In this document: positions 27,967-37,043 of the stretch, piece after piece | Numbering within the stretch: the first letter of the stretch is position 1 | Layout of the letters: each line of letters starts with the position of its first letter | Source: Marmoricola sp. | Lineage (GTDB): Bacteria; Actinomycetota; Actinomycetes; Propionibacteriales; Nocardioidaceae | NCBI GenBank assembly: GCA_025964775.1 | Contig: JAOPYE010000008.1 | Coordinates: 1 to 64,000 of the forward strand | Reading direction: 5' to 3' | Length of the DNA stretch: 64,000 nt | Notes under the pieces: generated by a model | The model's input: only the letters and a program-made list of their open reading frames with translations | What the model was told of the DNA's origin: nothing | Databases searched by the model: none | Translations under genes and position numbers: made by a program

Positions 27967-28656
27967 GTGATCCGATTCGAGAACGTCTCCACGACCTATC
28001 CGGGCCAGAACAAGGCCGCCCTGGCGAATGTGACCGTCGACGTCGAGAAGGGCGAATTCGTCTTCCTCGTCGGCGCGTCAGGTTCGGGCAAGTCGACCTT
28101 CCTCCGCCTGGTGCTGCGCGAAGCGCGCCCCAATCATGGTCGGGTCTACGTCGCCGGCAAGGAGATCAACCGGCTCGCCAGCTGGAAGGTCCCGGCACTG
28201 CGGCGCAAGATCGGCACGGTCTTCCAGGACTTCCGGCTGCTCCCCAACAAGACGGTGTCCGAGAACGTGGCGTTCGCGCTGCAGGTGATCGGCAAGCCGC
28301 GCAGCCACATCAACGCCATCGTGCCCGAGACCCTCGAGCTGGTCGGCCTGGACGGCAAGGGCGACCGGATGCCAGACGAGCTCTCCGGCGGCGAGCAGCA
28401 GCGGGTCGCGATCGCGCGCGCCTTCGTGAACCGTCCCCAGATCCTGATCGCCGACGAGCCGACCGGAAACCTGGACCCGACCACGAGTGTCGGGATCATG
28501 AAGCTGCTCGACCGGATCAACCGCACCGGGACCACGGTCCTGATGGCGACCCACGACTCGGGGATCGTCGACCAGATGCGCAAGCGGGTCATCGAGCTCT
28601 CCGACGGTCACGTCATCCGGGACCAGTCCCGTGGCGTCTACGGCTTCCAGCACTAG
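27967..28656 (+). CDS. ftsE: Cell division ATP-binding protein FtsE
   Basis: The ATPase of the FtsEX complex, which couples ATP hydrolysis at the division site to activation of peptidoglycan hydrolases. The 229-residue protein has Walker [30 protein letters not shown], signature [14 protein letters not shown] and Walker [17 protein letters not shown] at 27967 ([11 protein letters not shown]) matches the usual FtsE N-terminus; the open frame upstream is non-conserved. FtsX follows after 9 bases and an M23 peptidase after that, the classical FtsEX-hydrolase set. Confidence 0.96.
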   Translation: MIRFENVSTTYPGQNKAALANVTVDVEKGEFVFLVGASGSGKSTFLRLVLREARPNHGRVYVAGKEINRLASWKVPALRRKIGTVFQDFRLLPNKTVSENVAFALQVIGKPRSHINAIVPETLELVGLDGKGDRMPDELSGGEQQRVAIARAFVNRPQILIADEPTGNLDPTTSVGIMKLLDRINRTGTTVLMATHDSGIVDQMRKRVIELSDGHVIRDQSRGVYGFQH

Positions 28657-28665
28657 GACTTCCTC

Positions 28666-29586
28666 ATGCAGCTCACCTACGTCTTCTCCGAGACCAGCAC
28701 CGGCCTGCGCCGCAACGTCACGATGACCATCGCGCTCGTCGTGACGATCTTCATCTCGCTCACCCTCGTCGGGATGGGCTTCCTGCTGAAGGCCCAGGCC
28801 CAGAAGGCGGAGAGCTTCTGGGGGAGCAAGCTCCAGATCACGGTCTTCCTGTGCAACCAGAACTCCCGGACGCCGCACTGCACGTCGGGCGAGGTCAACG
28901 CCGCGCAGAAGACGGCGATCACCGACGTCCTCAACACCCACCCCGAGGTGGCGTCGTACTACCACCAGAGCAAGGACCAGGCGTTCGCGACCTGGAAGCG
29001 GGTCTACGTCTCGCAGGACAAGGCCGAGCAGGCGATCTACTCGACCGTCACGGCGGCGGACATGCAGGAGTCCTACTGGGTCAAGCTCAAGAACCCCAAC
29101 AACTTCCAGGGCGTGGAGTCAGCGCTCTCCGGGATGGACGGCGTCGCGAAGGTGCGTGACCTGCGCACGGTGCTGAAGCCGATCTACTTCTGGATGACGT
29201 TCATGAAGTGGGCTGCCCTCGTGATCGCCGCGTTCCTGCTGCTCGCTGCCGTGCTCCAGGTCAGCAACACGATCCGCCTGGCGGCCTTCGCGCGCCGCCG
29301 GGAGATCGGGATCATGAGGCTGGTCGGTGCCTCGAACCTGTACATCTCGCTGCCGTTCCTGATGGAGACCCTGGTAGCGGCGGTGGTCGGCATCGTGCTT
29401 GCCTCGGCGACCCTGGCCGGCGTCATGTACTTCGGTGTGTACGGGCGACTGAGATCGTCCTCGCACATCGTCGAGTGGATCAATTGGCACGACGCGGTGA
29501 CCGCTGTCGGGTGGGTTGCCGCCATCGGCGTACTGCTCACCCTGATCCCGACACTCGTGATGACGCGCAAATACCTCAAAGTCTGA
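28666..29586 (+). CDS. ftsX: Cell division permease-like protein FtsX
   Basis: A 306-residue integral membrane partner of FtsE. One N-terminal helix (MTIALVVTIFISLTLVGMGF) precedes an extracellular domain (~50-165) with a disulfide-suited Cys pair (FLCNQNSRTPHC). Three C-terminal helices follow, including ALVIAAFLLLAAVLQVSNTIRLAAFARRREIGIMRLVGAS. The extracellular loop is where FtsX contacts its hydrolase; the M23 protein encoded next is the obvious candidate. Confidence 0.96.
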   Translation: MQLTYVFSETSTGLRRNVTMTIALVVTIFISLTLVGMGFLLKAQAQKAESFWGSKLQITVFLCNQNSRTPHCTSGEVNAAQKTAITDVLNTHPEVASYYHQSKDQAFATWKRVYVSQDKAEQAIYSTVTAADMQESYWVKLKNPNNFQGVESALSGMDGVAKVRDLRTVLKPIYFWMTFMKWAALVIAAFLLLAAVLQVSNTIRLAAFARRREIGIMRLVGASNLYISLPFLMETLVAAVVGIVLASATLAGVMYFGVYGRLRSSSHIVEWINWHDAVTAVGWVAAIGVLLTLIPTLVMTRKYLKV

Positions 29587-29643
29587 GGTCGGTCAGTTAC
29601 CGTCACTCTGTTCACTTCTTCCCCAATTTGAACAGGCTGACCT

Positions 29644-30927
29644 GTGCAGCACACCTTCCCCACGCGTAACCGCCTCGCCAGCAGGCGTCGCCCGATCTCC
29701 TGGTGCCTCGCCGTGCTCTGCACCGCGGTGGTCGCCGCGAGCCCGGTCCTGCTGTCGACGGCGCAGGCCGACAACCTGCACAACCGGAAGAAGCAGGCGC
29801 ACCACCAGGTCCGAGCCGCGCTGGCGGGATTCGACGACGCCAGCACGGCCCTCGTGGCCGCCACCCAGCAGCTCCAGGCGGCCCGGGCGAAGCTCGCGGT
29901 TGCCCAGCGCACCCTGGTCGCCACCCAGGGCCAGCTCACCGCAGCCCAGGTGATCGACACCCAGATGCAGGCCAAGCTCGTCGCCGCCGAGTCCGCGCTG
30001 ACCGTCGCCCGCCAGCAGCTCGCCGCCGGGATCGCCGACGTGCGTGAACAGCGTGCCGCGATCGGCGAGCTGGCCGCTTCGGACTACCAGTACGGCGACC
30101 CGAACCTGCTGCGGATGTCGGCCTTCTTCAACGCCGACAACGTCGACGACCTCACCACCCAGGTCCAGACGATGGACAACCTGATGTCGCGCGAGTCCTC
30201 GATGCTCGACGACCTCAGGACCAAGCAGGCCCTTCTCCAGATCACCCGGGACCGGGTCGCCGCGGCGAAGGCGACCGTCGCCGACGAGCGCCAGGCGGCC
30301 GCGGTCAACCTCGCCCGCAAGCAGGCGCTCGAGACGACAGCCGCCGCCAACCGCGCGCAGGTCGCCAGCCTCGTGGCGGTCCAGACGGCCGCGGCAGCCA
30401 AGGCCGCGCAGATCCAGGCGGAAGACGCACGCATCCTGCGGGCGGCCAAGGCCCAGGAAGCGCGGATCAGGCGACTGATCCTGGCCGCGGCGAGGAAGCA
30501 CCATGGCCGCGGGTTCGTCGGCAGCGCGGGCGGCTTCCTGTTGCCACCCGTGGCCAACAGCTACATCACCTCGCCGTACGGCTGGCGGATCCACCCGATC
30601 TACCACTACTGGGGGCTGCACGACGGCGACGACTTCGCCGCCGGTTGCGGAGTGCCCGAGGTTGCCAGTGCCGCCGGCACGGTGATCGAGGAGTACTACG
30701 ACGCTGTCTGGGGCAACCGCCTCTACATCGACGTCGGCAAGGTCAACGGCCACGCGATGACGCTGATCTACAACCACATCAGCTCCTACGTGGCGCACAC
30801 CGGTGCTCACGTGAAGCGCGGGCAGACCGTCGCCCTCGCCGGCACGACCGGGTGGTCGACCGGCTGCCACCTGCACTTCACCGTGATGATCGACGGCACG
30901 GCGGTCGATCCGCAGAAGTACATGTAG
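29644..30927 (+). CDS. M23 peptidase with N-terminal coiled coil (FtsEX-linked hydrolase)
   Basis: A 427-residue exported protein. After a signal peptide (~1-43) comes a long coiled coil (~45-280, rich in Ala, Gln, Glu, Lys), in the manner of EnvC/PcsB/RipC partners of FtsX. The C-terminal LytM/M23 domain contains SPYGWRIHPIYHYWGLHDGDDFAAGCG, with the first zinc His and Asp, and the second motif HLHFTV. Both M23 metal motifs look intact, so it is probably an active endopeptidase rather than a degenerate activator. GTG start. Position right after ftsX supports control by FtsEX. Confidence 0.9.
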   Translation: MQHTFPTRNRLASRRRPISWCLAVLCTAVVAASPVLLSTAQADNLHNRKKQAHHQVRAALAGFDDASTALVAATQQLQAARAKLAVAQRTLVATQGQLTAAQVIDTQMQAKLVAAESALTVARQQLAAGIADVREQRAAIGELAASDYQYGDPNLLRMSAFFNADNVDDLTTQVQTMDNLMSRESSMLDDLRTKQALLQITRDRVAAAKATVADERQAAAVNLARKQALETTAAANRAQVASLVAVQTAAAAKAAQIQAEDARILRAAKAQEARIRRLILAAARKHHGRGFVGSAGGFLLPPVANSYITSPYGWRIHPIYHYWGLHDGDDFAAGCGVPEVASAAGTVIEEYYDAVWGNRLYIDVGKVNGHAMTLIYNHISSYVAHTGAHVKRGQTVALAGTTGWSTGCHLHFTVMIDGTAVDPQKYM

Positions 30928-30954
30928 ATTTCGCAGTTATGCCCCAGGACCCAC

Positions 30955-31431
30955 ATGCCTAAGGAGCAGGGCCGCAAGCTCATCGCCCAGAACCGCAAGG
31001 CGCGCTACGACTACCACGTCGAGGATGTCTTCGAGGCCGGCCTCGTCCTCGTCGGCACCGAGGTGAAGTCGTTGCGTGCCGGTCGGGCGACCCTCGGTGA
31101 CGGTTTCGCGGAGATCCACGAGGGCGAGGCGTTCCTGCACGGCGTCCACATCCCCGAGTACACCCAGGGGACCTGGACCAACCACGAGCCGCGGCGGGTC
31201 CGCAAGCTGCTGCTGAACCGCGCCGAGATCAACAAGATCGACGCGAAGGTCAAGGAACGCGGGTTCACGCTGATCCCGCTCTCGATGTACTTCAAGGACG
31301 GCCGCGCCAAGGTCGAGATCGCGCTGGCGCGAGGCAAGAAGACCTACGACAAGCGCCATGCGCTGGCGTCGCGGCAGGCTGATCGCGAGAAGCAGCAGGC
31401 GGTCGGCCGACGCGCCAAGGGCATGGAGTGA
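30955..31431 (+). CDS. smpB: SsrA-binding protein SmpB
   Basis: Binds tmRNA and guides it into stalled ribosomes for trans-translation. The 158-residue protein begins [46 protein letters not shown], the family's OB-fold core, and ends with the basic tail [31 protein letters not shown], which folds in the mRNA channel. Its RNA partner ssrA lies about 1.7 kb downstream on the same strand, with two metabolic genes between. The stop overlaps the next start. Confidence 0.97.
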   Translation: MPKEQGRKLIAQNRKARYDYHVEDVFEAGLVLVGTEVKSLRAGRATLGDGFAEIHEGEAFLHGVHIPEYTQGTWTNHEPRRVRKLLLNRAEINKIDAKVKERGFTLIPLSMYFKDGRAKVEIALARGKKTYDKRHALASRQADREKQQAVGRRAKGME

Positions 31432-32300
31432 TCCCTGCGGACCTGGGCCTCCCGGGCCTGTTCGACGTGCACGTGCACTTCCTCCCGCCGAACATCCAGG
31501 CCGCGGTCTGGCGCCAGTTCGACGAGGCCGGCCCGAAGATCGGCCGGTCCTGGCCGATCCGGTACCGGGGCACCGACGAGGAACGTGTCGAGCAGCTGCG
31601 TTCCTTCGGCGTACGTCGGTTCACGGCCCTGCCGTACGCGCACAAGCCCGGCGTCGCGGACTACCTGAACGGCTGGGCGGCCGACTTCGCAGACCGGGTC
31701 CCGGAGTGCGTCCGCTCGGCGACGTTCTTTCCCGAGGAGCACGTCGGCCAGTACGTGCCGGCAGCGATCGCGGCAGGCGTCGAGGTCTTCAAGCTGCACA
31801 CCCAGGTCGGTGAGTTCCTGCTCGACGATCCGATCCTCGACCCGGCCTGGGAAGCGATCGCCGCCTCAGGGACACCGGTCGTCATCCATGTGGGCTCCGG
31901 CCCGGTCGGCAACGCCTTCACCGGACCGGAGCACCTGAGGAGGCTCCTGGCGAAGCACCCGGACGTACGCGTGATCGTGGCGCACCTGGGCGCCCCCGAG
32001 TTCGCCGACTTCCTGGGCCTGGCCGAGCGCTACGAACACACGCACCTGGACACGACGATGGTGTTCACCGACTTCTTCGTTCCGTTCCCCGACGAGCTCG
32101 TGCCGCGCCTGGCGGGTCTCGGCGACAAGATCCTCTACGGCAGCGACTTCCCGTCCCTGCCCTACGAGTACGGCCACCAGTTCGACGGCCTGGCGCGTCT
32201 GCTCGGGCGCGCGCCCGGTCTCGACGAGGACTGGCTGCGCAAGGTCTGCTGGTACAACGCGGAACGCCTGTTCCCCTCACCGAATCGGAGCACCCCATGA
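31428..32300 (+). CDS. Amidohydrolase family protein (amidohydrolase 2/decarboxylase-like TIM barrel)
   Basis: A 290-residue metal-dependent hydrolase or decarboxylase. [10 protein letters not shown] carries the first two metal His residues. VVIHVGSGP and [11 protein letters not shown] supply the following His positions, and [14 protein letters not shown] the conserved Asp near the C-terminus. These blocks are typical of the ACMSD-like amidohydrolase 2 group. It is translationally coupled with smpB upstream (GTGA) and an SDR downstream (ATGA). The joint substrate with the SDR is unknown. Confidence 0.87.
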   Translation: MIPADLGLPGLFDVHVHFLPPNIQAAVWRQFDEAGPKIGRSWPIRYRGTDEERVEQLRSFGVRRFTALPYAHKPGVADYLNGWAADFADRVPECVRSATFFPEEHVGQYVPAAIAAGVEVFKLHTQVGEFLLDDPILDPAWEAIAASGTPVVIHVGSGPVGNAFTGPEHLRRLLAKHPDVRVIVAHLGAPEFADFLGLAERYEHTHLDTTMVFTDFFVPFPDELVPRLAGLGDKILYGSDFPSLPYEYGHQFDGLARLLGRAPGLDEDWLRKVCWYNAERLFPSPNRSTP

Positions 32301-33049
32301 CCACCTTCACCGGCCGCTCGATCCTCGTCACCGGCGGTTCCTCGGGCCTGGGTGCCGCCACCGTACGGCGGTTCGCGGCCGCCGGCGGCCAGGTCTATGC
32401 GGCGTCACGCGACCAGACCAAGCTCGCCGAGGTGGCCGCGAGCTGCGCCGACCTGCCCGGAGAGGTTCGCTTCGGGGTCCTGGACGCGACCTCGCCAGCA
32501 GACTGCCGCGCCGCGGTGGCAGCAGCCGTCGAGGCGTTCGGTCGCCTGGACGTCGTCGTGAACAACGCCGGGCGGCACGACTTCCGGGTCACCACCGCGA
32601 CGACCGAGGAGGAGTGGGCCCACGACATCGCGCTCAACCTCAGCGGTGCGTTCTTCATGGCGCAGGCCGCGATCCCGCACCTGCTCGAGGTCGGCGGCAA
32701 CATCGTCAACGTCGCGTCGGTCGCCGGGTTGATGGGGGAGGCGTACTCGGCGGCCTACACGGCCGCCAAGCACGGGGTCGTGGGCCTGACGAAGGCGCTG
32801 GCGATCGAATACCTCAACACGCCGTTGCGGGTGAACTGCGTCTGCCCGGGCGGCATGGACACCGCCCAGGTGCAGACCATCGCGGTCCCCGAGGGTGCCG
32901 ACTGGGAGCTGATCATGCGGGTCGCAGCCAAACGCGGGCTGATGACCGCCGACAGCGTCGCGGCGGTGATCGCGTTCCTCGCCTCCGACGACGCCTCGGC
33001 GGTGCACGGCAGCATCCAGGCGGTCGACCAGGGGCACCTGGCGGGATAG
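32297..33049 (+). CDS. Short-chain dehydrogenase/reductase
   Basis: A 250-residue classical SDR: cofactor loop VTGGSSGLGAA, NNAG, catalytic Ser in NVASVAG and YTAAK. The C-terminus SIQAVDQGHLAG is similar to the usual 'VDGG' ending. It overlaps the amidohydrolase stop by four bases and likely works in the same unknown pathway. It is the last protein gene before the tmRNA. Confidence 0.88.
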   Translation: MTTFTGRSILVTGGSSGLGAATVRRFAAAGGQVYAASRDQTKLAEVAASCADLPGEVRFGVLDATSPADCRAAVAAAVEAFGRLDVVVNNAGRHDFRVTTATTEEEWAHDIALNLSGAFFMAQAAIPHLLEVGGNIVNVASVAGLMGEAYSAAYTAAKHGVVGLTKALAIEYLNTPLRVNCVCPGGMDTAQVQTIAVPEGADWELIMRVAAKRGLMTADSVAAVIAFLASDDASAVHGSIQAVDQGHLAG

Positions 33050-33063
33050 CGGGTGGTTAACGG

Positions 33064-33093
33064 TTCGTGCCGGTCGGGTGAGCCCCGTACACT
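33064..33093 (+). promoter_or_regulatory. Possible ssrA promoter
   Basis: TACACT (33088-33093) could be a -10 box, with TTCGTG (33064-33069) as a weak -35 at 18-base spacing. This would start the tmRNA precursor around 33100, so the palindromic repeat at 33095-33131 would be part of the 5' leader removed by RNase P. Prediction from spacing only. Confidence 0.35.
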
Positions 33094-33094
33094 G

Positions 33095-33131
33095 GGTTGT
33101 TGAGGAAGGTGCGAAGCGCCTGTCTCGCACC
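33095..33131. repeat. Diverged copy of the 37-bp palindromic repeat, upstream of ssrA
   Basis: This segment shares the frame TTGAGGAAGG and CCTGTCTCG with the copies at 56746 and 62951. Its arms are changed together: GGTGCGA pairs with TCGCACC, so the hairpin is kept while the sequence differs. Such compensatory change suggests that structure matters. It lies just before the mature tmRNA 5' end. Confidence 0.6.
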
Positions 33132-33144
33132 ACACAACTCAAGA

Positions 33145-33517
33145 GGGGCTGATTGGTTTCGACTAGGGACGTTTGTCCCAGGAGAAGCGGGTCGAGAAGC
33201 CAACGTCATCTCGTAAACGTCCGTTGGAAACCTATAACTGCCAACAACACTCGCAGTTCCTTCGCTCTCGCTGCCTGAGCAGTGATCGAAGCGTCAGACC
33301 GGGCATCCGCCTTCGTCCCGGATCCTGACGTCATCCAGAAGGCTTGCTGATCAACTTCCGTGGGGAGGGTTGATCGGGACTTAATCCCGACTGAGCCCGT
33401 CGGCGCACGTGTCTGTGCAAGCGCCGGGGCCGAGAAAAACGACCATTGCAGACTGCACCCGGAGAAGACCTGGCACGGCGCTCGAGGACGCGGGTTCGAT
33501 TCCCGCCAGCTCCACCA
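33145..33517 (+). ncRNA. ssrA: Transfer-messenger RNA (tmRNA)
   Basis: Rescues stalled ribosomes. The 5' end GGGGCTGATTGGTTTCGAC and the 3' end with T-arm GGGTTCGATTCCC and encoded CCA are diagnostic. The acceptor stem pairs 33145-33151 (GGGGCTG) with 33507-33513 (CAGCTCC), with one G-U pair. The tag frame runs 33240-33278: resume codon GCC, then ANNTRSSFALAA and TGA. The ALAA end is the protease-recognition signal. Length 373 nt is normal for a one-piece tmRNA. Confidence 0.97.
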
Positions 33518-33527
33518 GCCCTCTTGT

Positions 33528-33555
33528 GAAGGCCGCCCGCCTGCGGGCGGCCTTC
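33528..33555. terminator. Intrinsic terminator hairpin after ssrA
   Basis: A perfect 13-base inverted repeat (GAAGGCCGCCCGC and its complement) with almost no loop sits 10 bases after the tmRNA CCA end. It is followed by TTCGTCGTTG rather than a clean T-run, as is usual in high-GC actinobacteria. It also lies just beyond the stop of the convergent DsrE-like gene, so it may serve both strands. Confidence 0.8.
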
Positions 33556-33568
33556 GTCGTTGCCCGGC

Positions 33569-33934
33569 TCAGTAGCTGAAGGTGACCGCCGGCTCGTCGC
33601 CGATCCACTCCCACAGCTGCACGGTGCCGCCGAGCGTTGCGTTCGCCGCCAGCGCCTCGGGATCGAGCTGCTTGGCGTTGAAGCACAACGGGCAGACCAG
33701 GAACCGCCCCCCGGCCGCCTCGAAGCGCTTCACCAGGCTCGGGAGATCCGGGCAGCCCTCGCAGGCGATCCCGACCGCGTGCCCCGGAAGTACCAGGCGG
33801 ACGGCTTCCTTGGTCAAGAACATCACTGTCTCGCGGCCCTGCTCGGCGGCACCGACGGAGACGAGCATCGCGACGGTCACCTTCTCGGGATCCTCGAGGC
33901 CGGTGGTCAGGCTGATCGCTGCTTTGGCGCTCAT
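33569..33934 (-). CDS. DsrE-like small protein
   Basis: A 121-residue cytosolic protein with the DsrE/DsrF-like fold pattern: an N-terminal strand (AAISLTTGLEDPEKVTVAMLVSVGAAEQG), then VMFLTKEAVRLVL, VGIACEGCPDLPSLVKRFEAAGG and FLVCPLCFNAKQL. Cys pairs in CEGC and CPLC could take part in sulfur transfer or bind metal. The ATG at 33934 is chosen over a longer open frame because AAGGAG precedes it. It lies 25 bases downstream of the NTF2-like gene in the same direction. Confidence 0.8.
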   Translation of the reverse strand: MSAKAAISLTTGLEDPEKVTVAMLVSVGAAEQGRETVMFLTKEAVRLVLPGHAVGIACEGCPDLPSLVKRFEAAGGRFLVCPLCFNAKQLDPEALAANATLGGTVQLWEWIGDEPAVTFSY

Positions 33935-33959
33935 GGTGTGCTCCTTGCGTTCGCTGGTG

Positions 33960-34391
33960 TCAGGGCAGTGGGCAGGTGGGCGCACCGGACTCCGGGTGGA
34001 ATCCCGAGCACAGGAGGTCGATCGACTCGATGCGTTCGGTCCCGGTCGTGAAGAGGTGCTGTTCGGCGACCCGGGCTGATTCCGGGTCGCCCGGCGGGAA
34101 CATCCGGATCCGCCACCGCGCGTAGAGCCGGGTGCCGAGCTGGCCGACGGAGGCGTCGACGACCTCGAAGGCGTCGGTGCCACCGAACCAGGTCCGGAAG
34201 CGATCGGCGGTCTCGGTCGCAGACGTCAGCTCGAACGGGCCTCGAGGCACCAGCGCCCGGAACCGTACGTCGGTGGCCAGGCAGTCGCCGAAGGAGTCGA
34301 AGTCCCTGCGGGTCAGCGCGTCGAGGAGCAGGCCGACGATCGGCCAGCCATGTGATTCATCAATCGTTGCTTCGCGGGTCCTGGTTTCCAT
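33960..34391 (-). CDS. NTF2-like (SnoaL-type) protein
   Basis: A 143-residue protein with the cone-shaped alpha+beta pattern of the NTF2/SnoaL superfamily: an N-terminal helix (IVGLLLDALTRRDFDSFGDCLATDVRFRALVPRG), a short helix ADRFRTWFGG, then beta strands (LYARWRIRMF, VAEQHLFTTG, IESIDLLCSGF). Such proteins are isomerases, cyclases or ligand binders; no specific function can be given. Possibly transcribed with the DsrE-like gene. Confidence 0.72.
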   Translation of the reverse strand: METRTREATIDESHGWPIVGLLLDALTRRDFDSFGDCLATDVRFRALVPRGPFELTSATETADRFRTWFGGTDAFEVVDASVGQLGTRLYARWRIRMFPPGDPESARVAEQHLFTTGTERIESIDLLCSGFHPESGAPTCPLP

Positions 34392-34446
34392 GGAACTGTT
34401 CTACGGGCGGAGCGCAGGTGCTCACATCGGCAGTTCTGCCGATCTT

Positions 34447-36024
34447 TCAGGAGGACTCCTGATCGGTCGCGGTCGCATCCACCAGCCCGTGGCGCAACGC
34501 GAACATCGCGGCAGCGCCCCGGGTGCTCACGCCGGTCTTGGTGAAAATGTGCTCGATGTGCGTCGCCGCGGTCCGCGGTGTGATGGCGAGCCGGGCCGCG
34601 ATCTGCTTGTTGGACAGGCCGCGCACCACCAGCGCCAGCACCTCCGCCTCACGAGCGGTCAGCCCGTTGACCAGCGACTGTCGTCGTCGTACGACGTGCC
34701 CGGCGGCGACCAGCACGGCGCGGCACGCCTCGGCATCGAGGCGACCGGCGTCGACTTCCCCGGCGAGGGCAGCCTCCCGTTCGGCAGCCGTCAGCGCAGG
34801 CCGGTCCGGACGCGCCTCGCTCAGCGACTGGTAGGTGTCGGCCGCAGCGAGCAGCCGCGCGGTCACCGGGATCGCCGAGCCCGGGAGGCCCCGGGGGTAG
34901 CCTGACGAATCCATCCGCTCGTGGCTCATCGCGGCCACGGCACCGATGGCGGCCAGCCGCGGTTGCCGGCACAGGATCCGCTCGGTCAGGTACGGCACCG
35001 TCCGGACCCGTTCCCACTCGATCGCCGACAACGGCTCGACCTTGTTCCAGATCCCGGTGGAGACGCCGATCGCTCCCAGCCGGTGAACCAGTGCGGCGCG
35101 CTCGGCGAGCAGGGCGTCCGCGGGGCCCAGGCCCAGGAGCCTCGCGGCTGCGCCCGTCAGGGCGGCGACCGCTCGCGAATGCCCCAGGTACCAAGGCGAT
35201 TTCAGGTCGGCGTAGTCGGCGAAGATCTCGAGCACCTCCTGCAGCCCGGCCTCGTCGACCCGTCGATCCAGCGGAGCGCACCCGTCGATCACGACGTCCC
35301 AGGCATCCACGGCGTCCAGTTCGCCAAAGATCTCCTCGGCGTGCTTGATGCACAGGTCGACCAGCTCTGGATCGAACTCCGTCCCGCGCCGGGACCGGAG
35401 CATGTCGGCCACCGCTGCGGTACCCCCGGTACGGAAGAAGACCTCGGTGTCGTCCCCGATGTGGACAATCCGCATCACCCGCTCGATCTGGTCCCCGCTG
35501 ATGTCTCCGGGGTAGCCCTTGCCGTCCCAGCGTTCGAAGGCCTGGGTCAGGGACCGACGCACCTGGTCGTCAAGACCGAGGCGCTCCGCGATGTCTCCCG
35601 TGGTCTGACAATGCGTGAGGTAGATGTTCATCGCATCGCGCATCCCTCTGGTCAGGAAGCGCCCGATCATCGTTACCCGGCGTACGGGCCCCGCACCCGA
35701 AGCAACGTGGCTGAGCATCAGTCGCATCATCGGCAGCCCGACCTTGTCCAGGTGGTAGCTGTCGGCACGGAGCTGCCGGTCGTCATCGAACCAGTGCGCC
35801 ATCTCGTGCGAGTCCGAGATGCAGCCCACCCAGGCGAGCAACGAGGCGTAGAACGTCGCCGCCAGGTCGTCCTCGTTCAGCCCGGCCAACGTCCCGAGGC
35901 GGGTCGCGATGACCGTCTGACGCAGGACGTGCTCCTGCGGTTGCCCGAGGCCCAGATCGGTGGCAAGCGACAGTGATGCGACCAGTTCGGCCAGTCGCAC
36001 CTGGGGCATCGCAGCGGGCGTCAT
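34447..36024 (-). CDS. HD-domain (HD-GYP-like) protein with C-terminal LuxR DNA-binding domain
   Basis: A 525-residue regulator. Two HD-GYP-like halves are visible: the first with FERWDGKGYPGDISGDQI (~160-180), the second with AALVHRLGAIGVSTGIW and MSHERMDSSGYPRGLPGSAIPV (~310-385). The HD pair reads HR at LVHRLG, so the metal site of the second half is degenerate and c-di-GMP hydrolysis is doubtful. The C-terminus (~455-520) is a LuxR-type HTH: LTAREAEVLALVVRGLSNKQIAARLAITPRTAATHIEHIFTKTG. It is probably a one-component sensor-regulator that uses the HD halves for ligand sensing; target genes unknown. Confidence 0.82.
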   Translation of the reverse strand: MTPAAMPQVRLAELVASLSLATDLGLGQPQEHVLRQTVIATRLGTLAGLNEDDLAATFYASLLAWVGCISDSHEMAHWFDDDRQLRADSYHLDKVGLPMMRLMLSHVASGAGPVRRVTMIGRFLTRGMRDAMNIYLTHCQTTGDIAERLGLDDQVRRSLTQAFERWDGKGYPGDISGDQIERVMRIVHIGDDTEVFFRTGGTAAVADMLRSRRGTEFDPELVDLCIKHAEEIFGELDAVDAWDVVIDGCAPLDRRVDEAGLQEVLEIFADYADLKSPWYLGHSRAVAALTGAAARLLGLGPADALLAERAALVHRLGAIGVSTGIWNKVEPLSAIEWERVRTVPYLTERILCRQPRLAAIGAVAAMSHERMDSSGYPRGLPGSAIPVTARLLAAADTYQSLSEARPDRPALTAAEREAALAGEVDAGRLDAEACRAVLVAAGHVVRRRQSLVNGLTAREAEVLALVVRGLSNKQIAARLAITPRTAATHIEHIFTKTGVSTRGAAAMFALRHGLVDATATDQESS

Positions 36025-36134
36025 CGGCCTGAGCCTAGAGCCCGGGTGCCCGGTGACGACATAGAGGAAAGTCAGCGGAAACGAACAGGTTCGCGTCAGG
36101 CTCTCGTCAGGTCGAGCGTCCTAGGTTGGCGCCC

Positions 36135-37043
36135 ATGGCGACCGAACACCGGATCGTGGTGGACGACCTGACGAAGCGGTACGGCGATGTGGTCGCCGTA
36201 GACCAGCTGTCGTTCAGCGTCGAGCCGGGTCGCGTGACCGGCTTCCTCGGGCCTAACGGCGCAGGCAAGACCACGACGATGCGGATGGTCCTCGGACTCG
36301 TCCAGCCGACCTCGGGGCGCGCCACGATCGGTGGCCGCTCCTATCTCGAGATCGACGAACCGACCCAGGTCGTCGGTGCCGTCCTGGAGGCGTCCTCGGC
36401 GCACCGCGGTCGTACCGGCCACAACCACCTCCGCGCCGCCTGCATCGCGGCGGGTCTCCCGATGACCAGAGCAGACGAGGTGCTCGATCTCGTCGGGCTG
36501 GCGGCGGCGGCGGATCGTCAGTTCCGTGGCTACTCGCTCGGGATGCGCCAGCGGCTGGGCATCGCGACCGCGATGCTGGGCGATCCGGGCGTCCTGATCC
36601 TCGACGAACCGGCGAACGGGCTCGACCCCGAGGGGATCCGTTGGATGCGTGAGCTCCTGCGGGGGCTGGCCCACCAGGGTCGGACCGTGCTCGTCTCCAG
36701 CCACCTGCTCACCGAGATGCAGGCGTTGGCGGACAACGTCGTCATCGTCGCCAACGGGTCGCTCGTACGCCAGGGCTCGGTCGCCGAGGTCGTCGCGTCG
36801 ATGTCGCACGCGGCACGGGTCGAGGTCCGTACGCCGGAACCAGAGCGCCTCACCGAGCTCCTGGTCCGGGCCGGCGGTGTGGTCGAAACCGGGCCGACGC
36901 TGATCGTTGCGGGCCTGACCGAGCAGGCCGTCGGTGATGCCGCCTTCACCGCCGGCATCCCGCTGCACCGGCTCGCGACCCAGCAGGCCGACCTCGAAGA
37001 GGTCTTCCTCGAGCTGACCCACGGGAAGGCCGGCATCCGATGA
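36135..37043 (+). CDS. ABC transporter ATP-binding protein (ABC-2/DrrA-like)
   Basis: A 302-residue ATPase with Walker A GPNGAGKTT, signature YSLGMRQRLGIATAML and Walker B VLILDEPANGLDP, the DrrA/BcrA-type pattern. It has the ~90-residue C-terminal extension common in drug and lipid exporters. The ATG at 36135 is taken over an upstream TTG. It overlaps the permease gene by 4 bases. Likely exports a hydrophobic compound. Confidence 0.92.
   Translation: MATEHRIVVDDLTKRYGDVVAVDQLSFSVEPGRVTGFLGPNGAGKTTTMRMVLGLVQPTSGRATIGGRSYLEIDEPTQVVGAVLEASSAHRGRTGHNHLRAACIAAGLPMTRADEVLDLVGLAAAADRQFRGYSLGMRQRLGIATAMLGDPGVLILDEPANGLDPEGIRWMRELLRGLAHQGRTVLVSSHLLTEMQALADNVVIVANGSLVRQGSVAEVVASMSHAARVEVRTPEPERLTELLVRAGGVVETGPTLIVAGLTEQAVGDAAFTAGIPLHRLATQQADLEEVFLELTHGKAGIR

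Noticed and set aside
33145-33517. A tRNA gene suggested by GGTTCGATTCCC near 33492
   Set aside because: This is the T-arm of the tmRNA; the matching acceptor strand lies 360 bases upstream.
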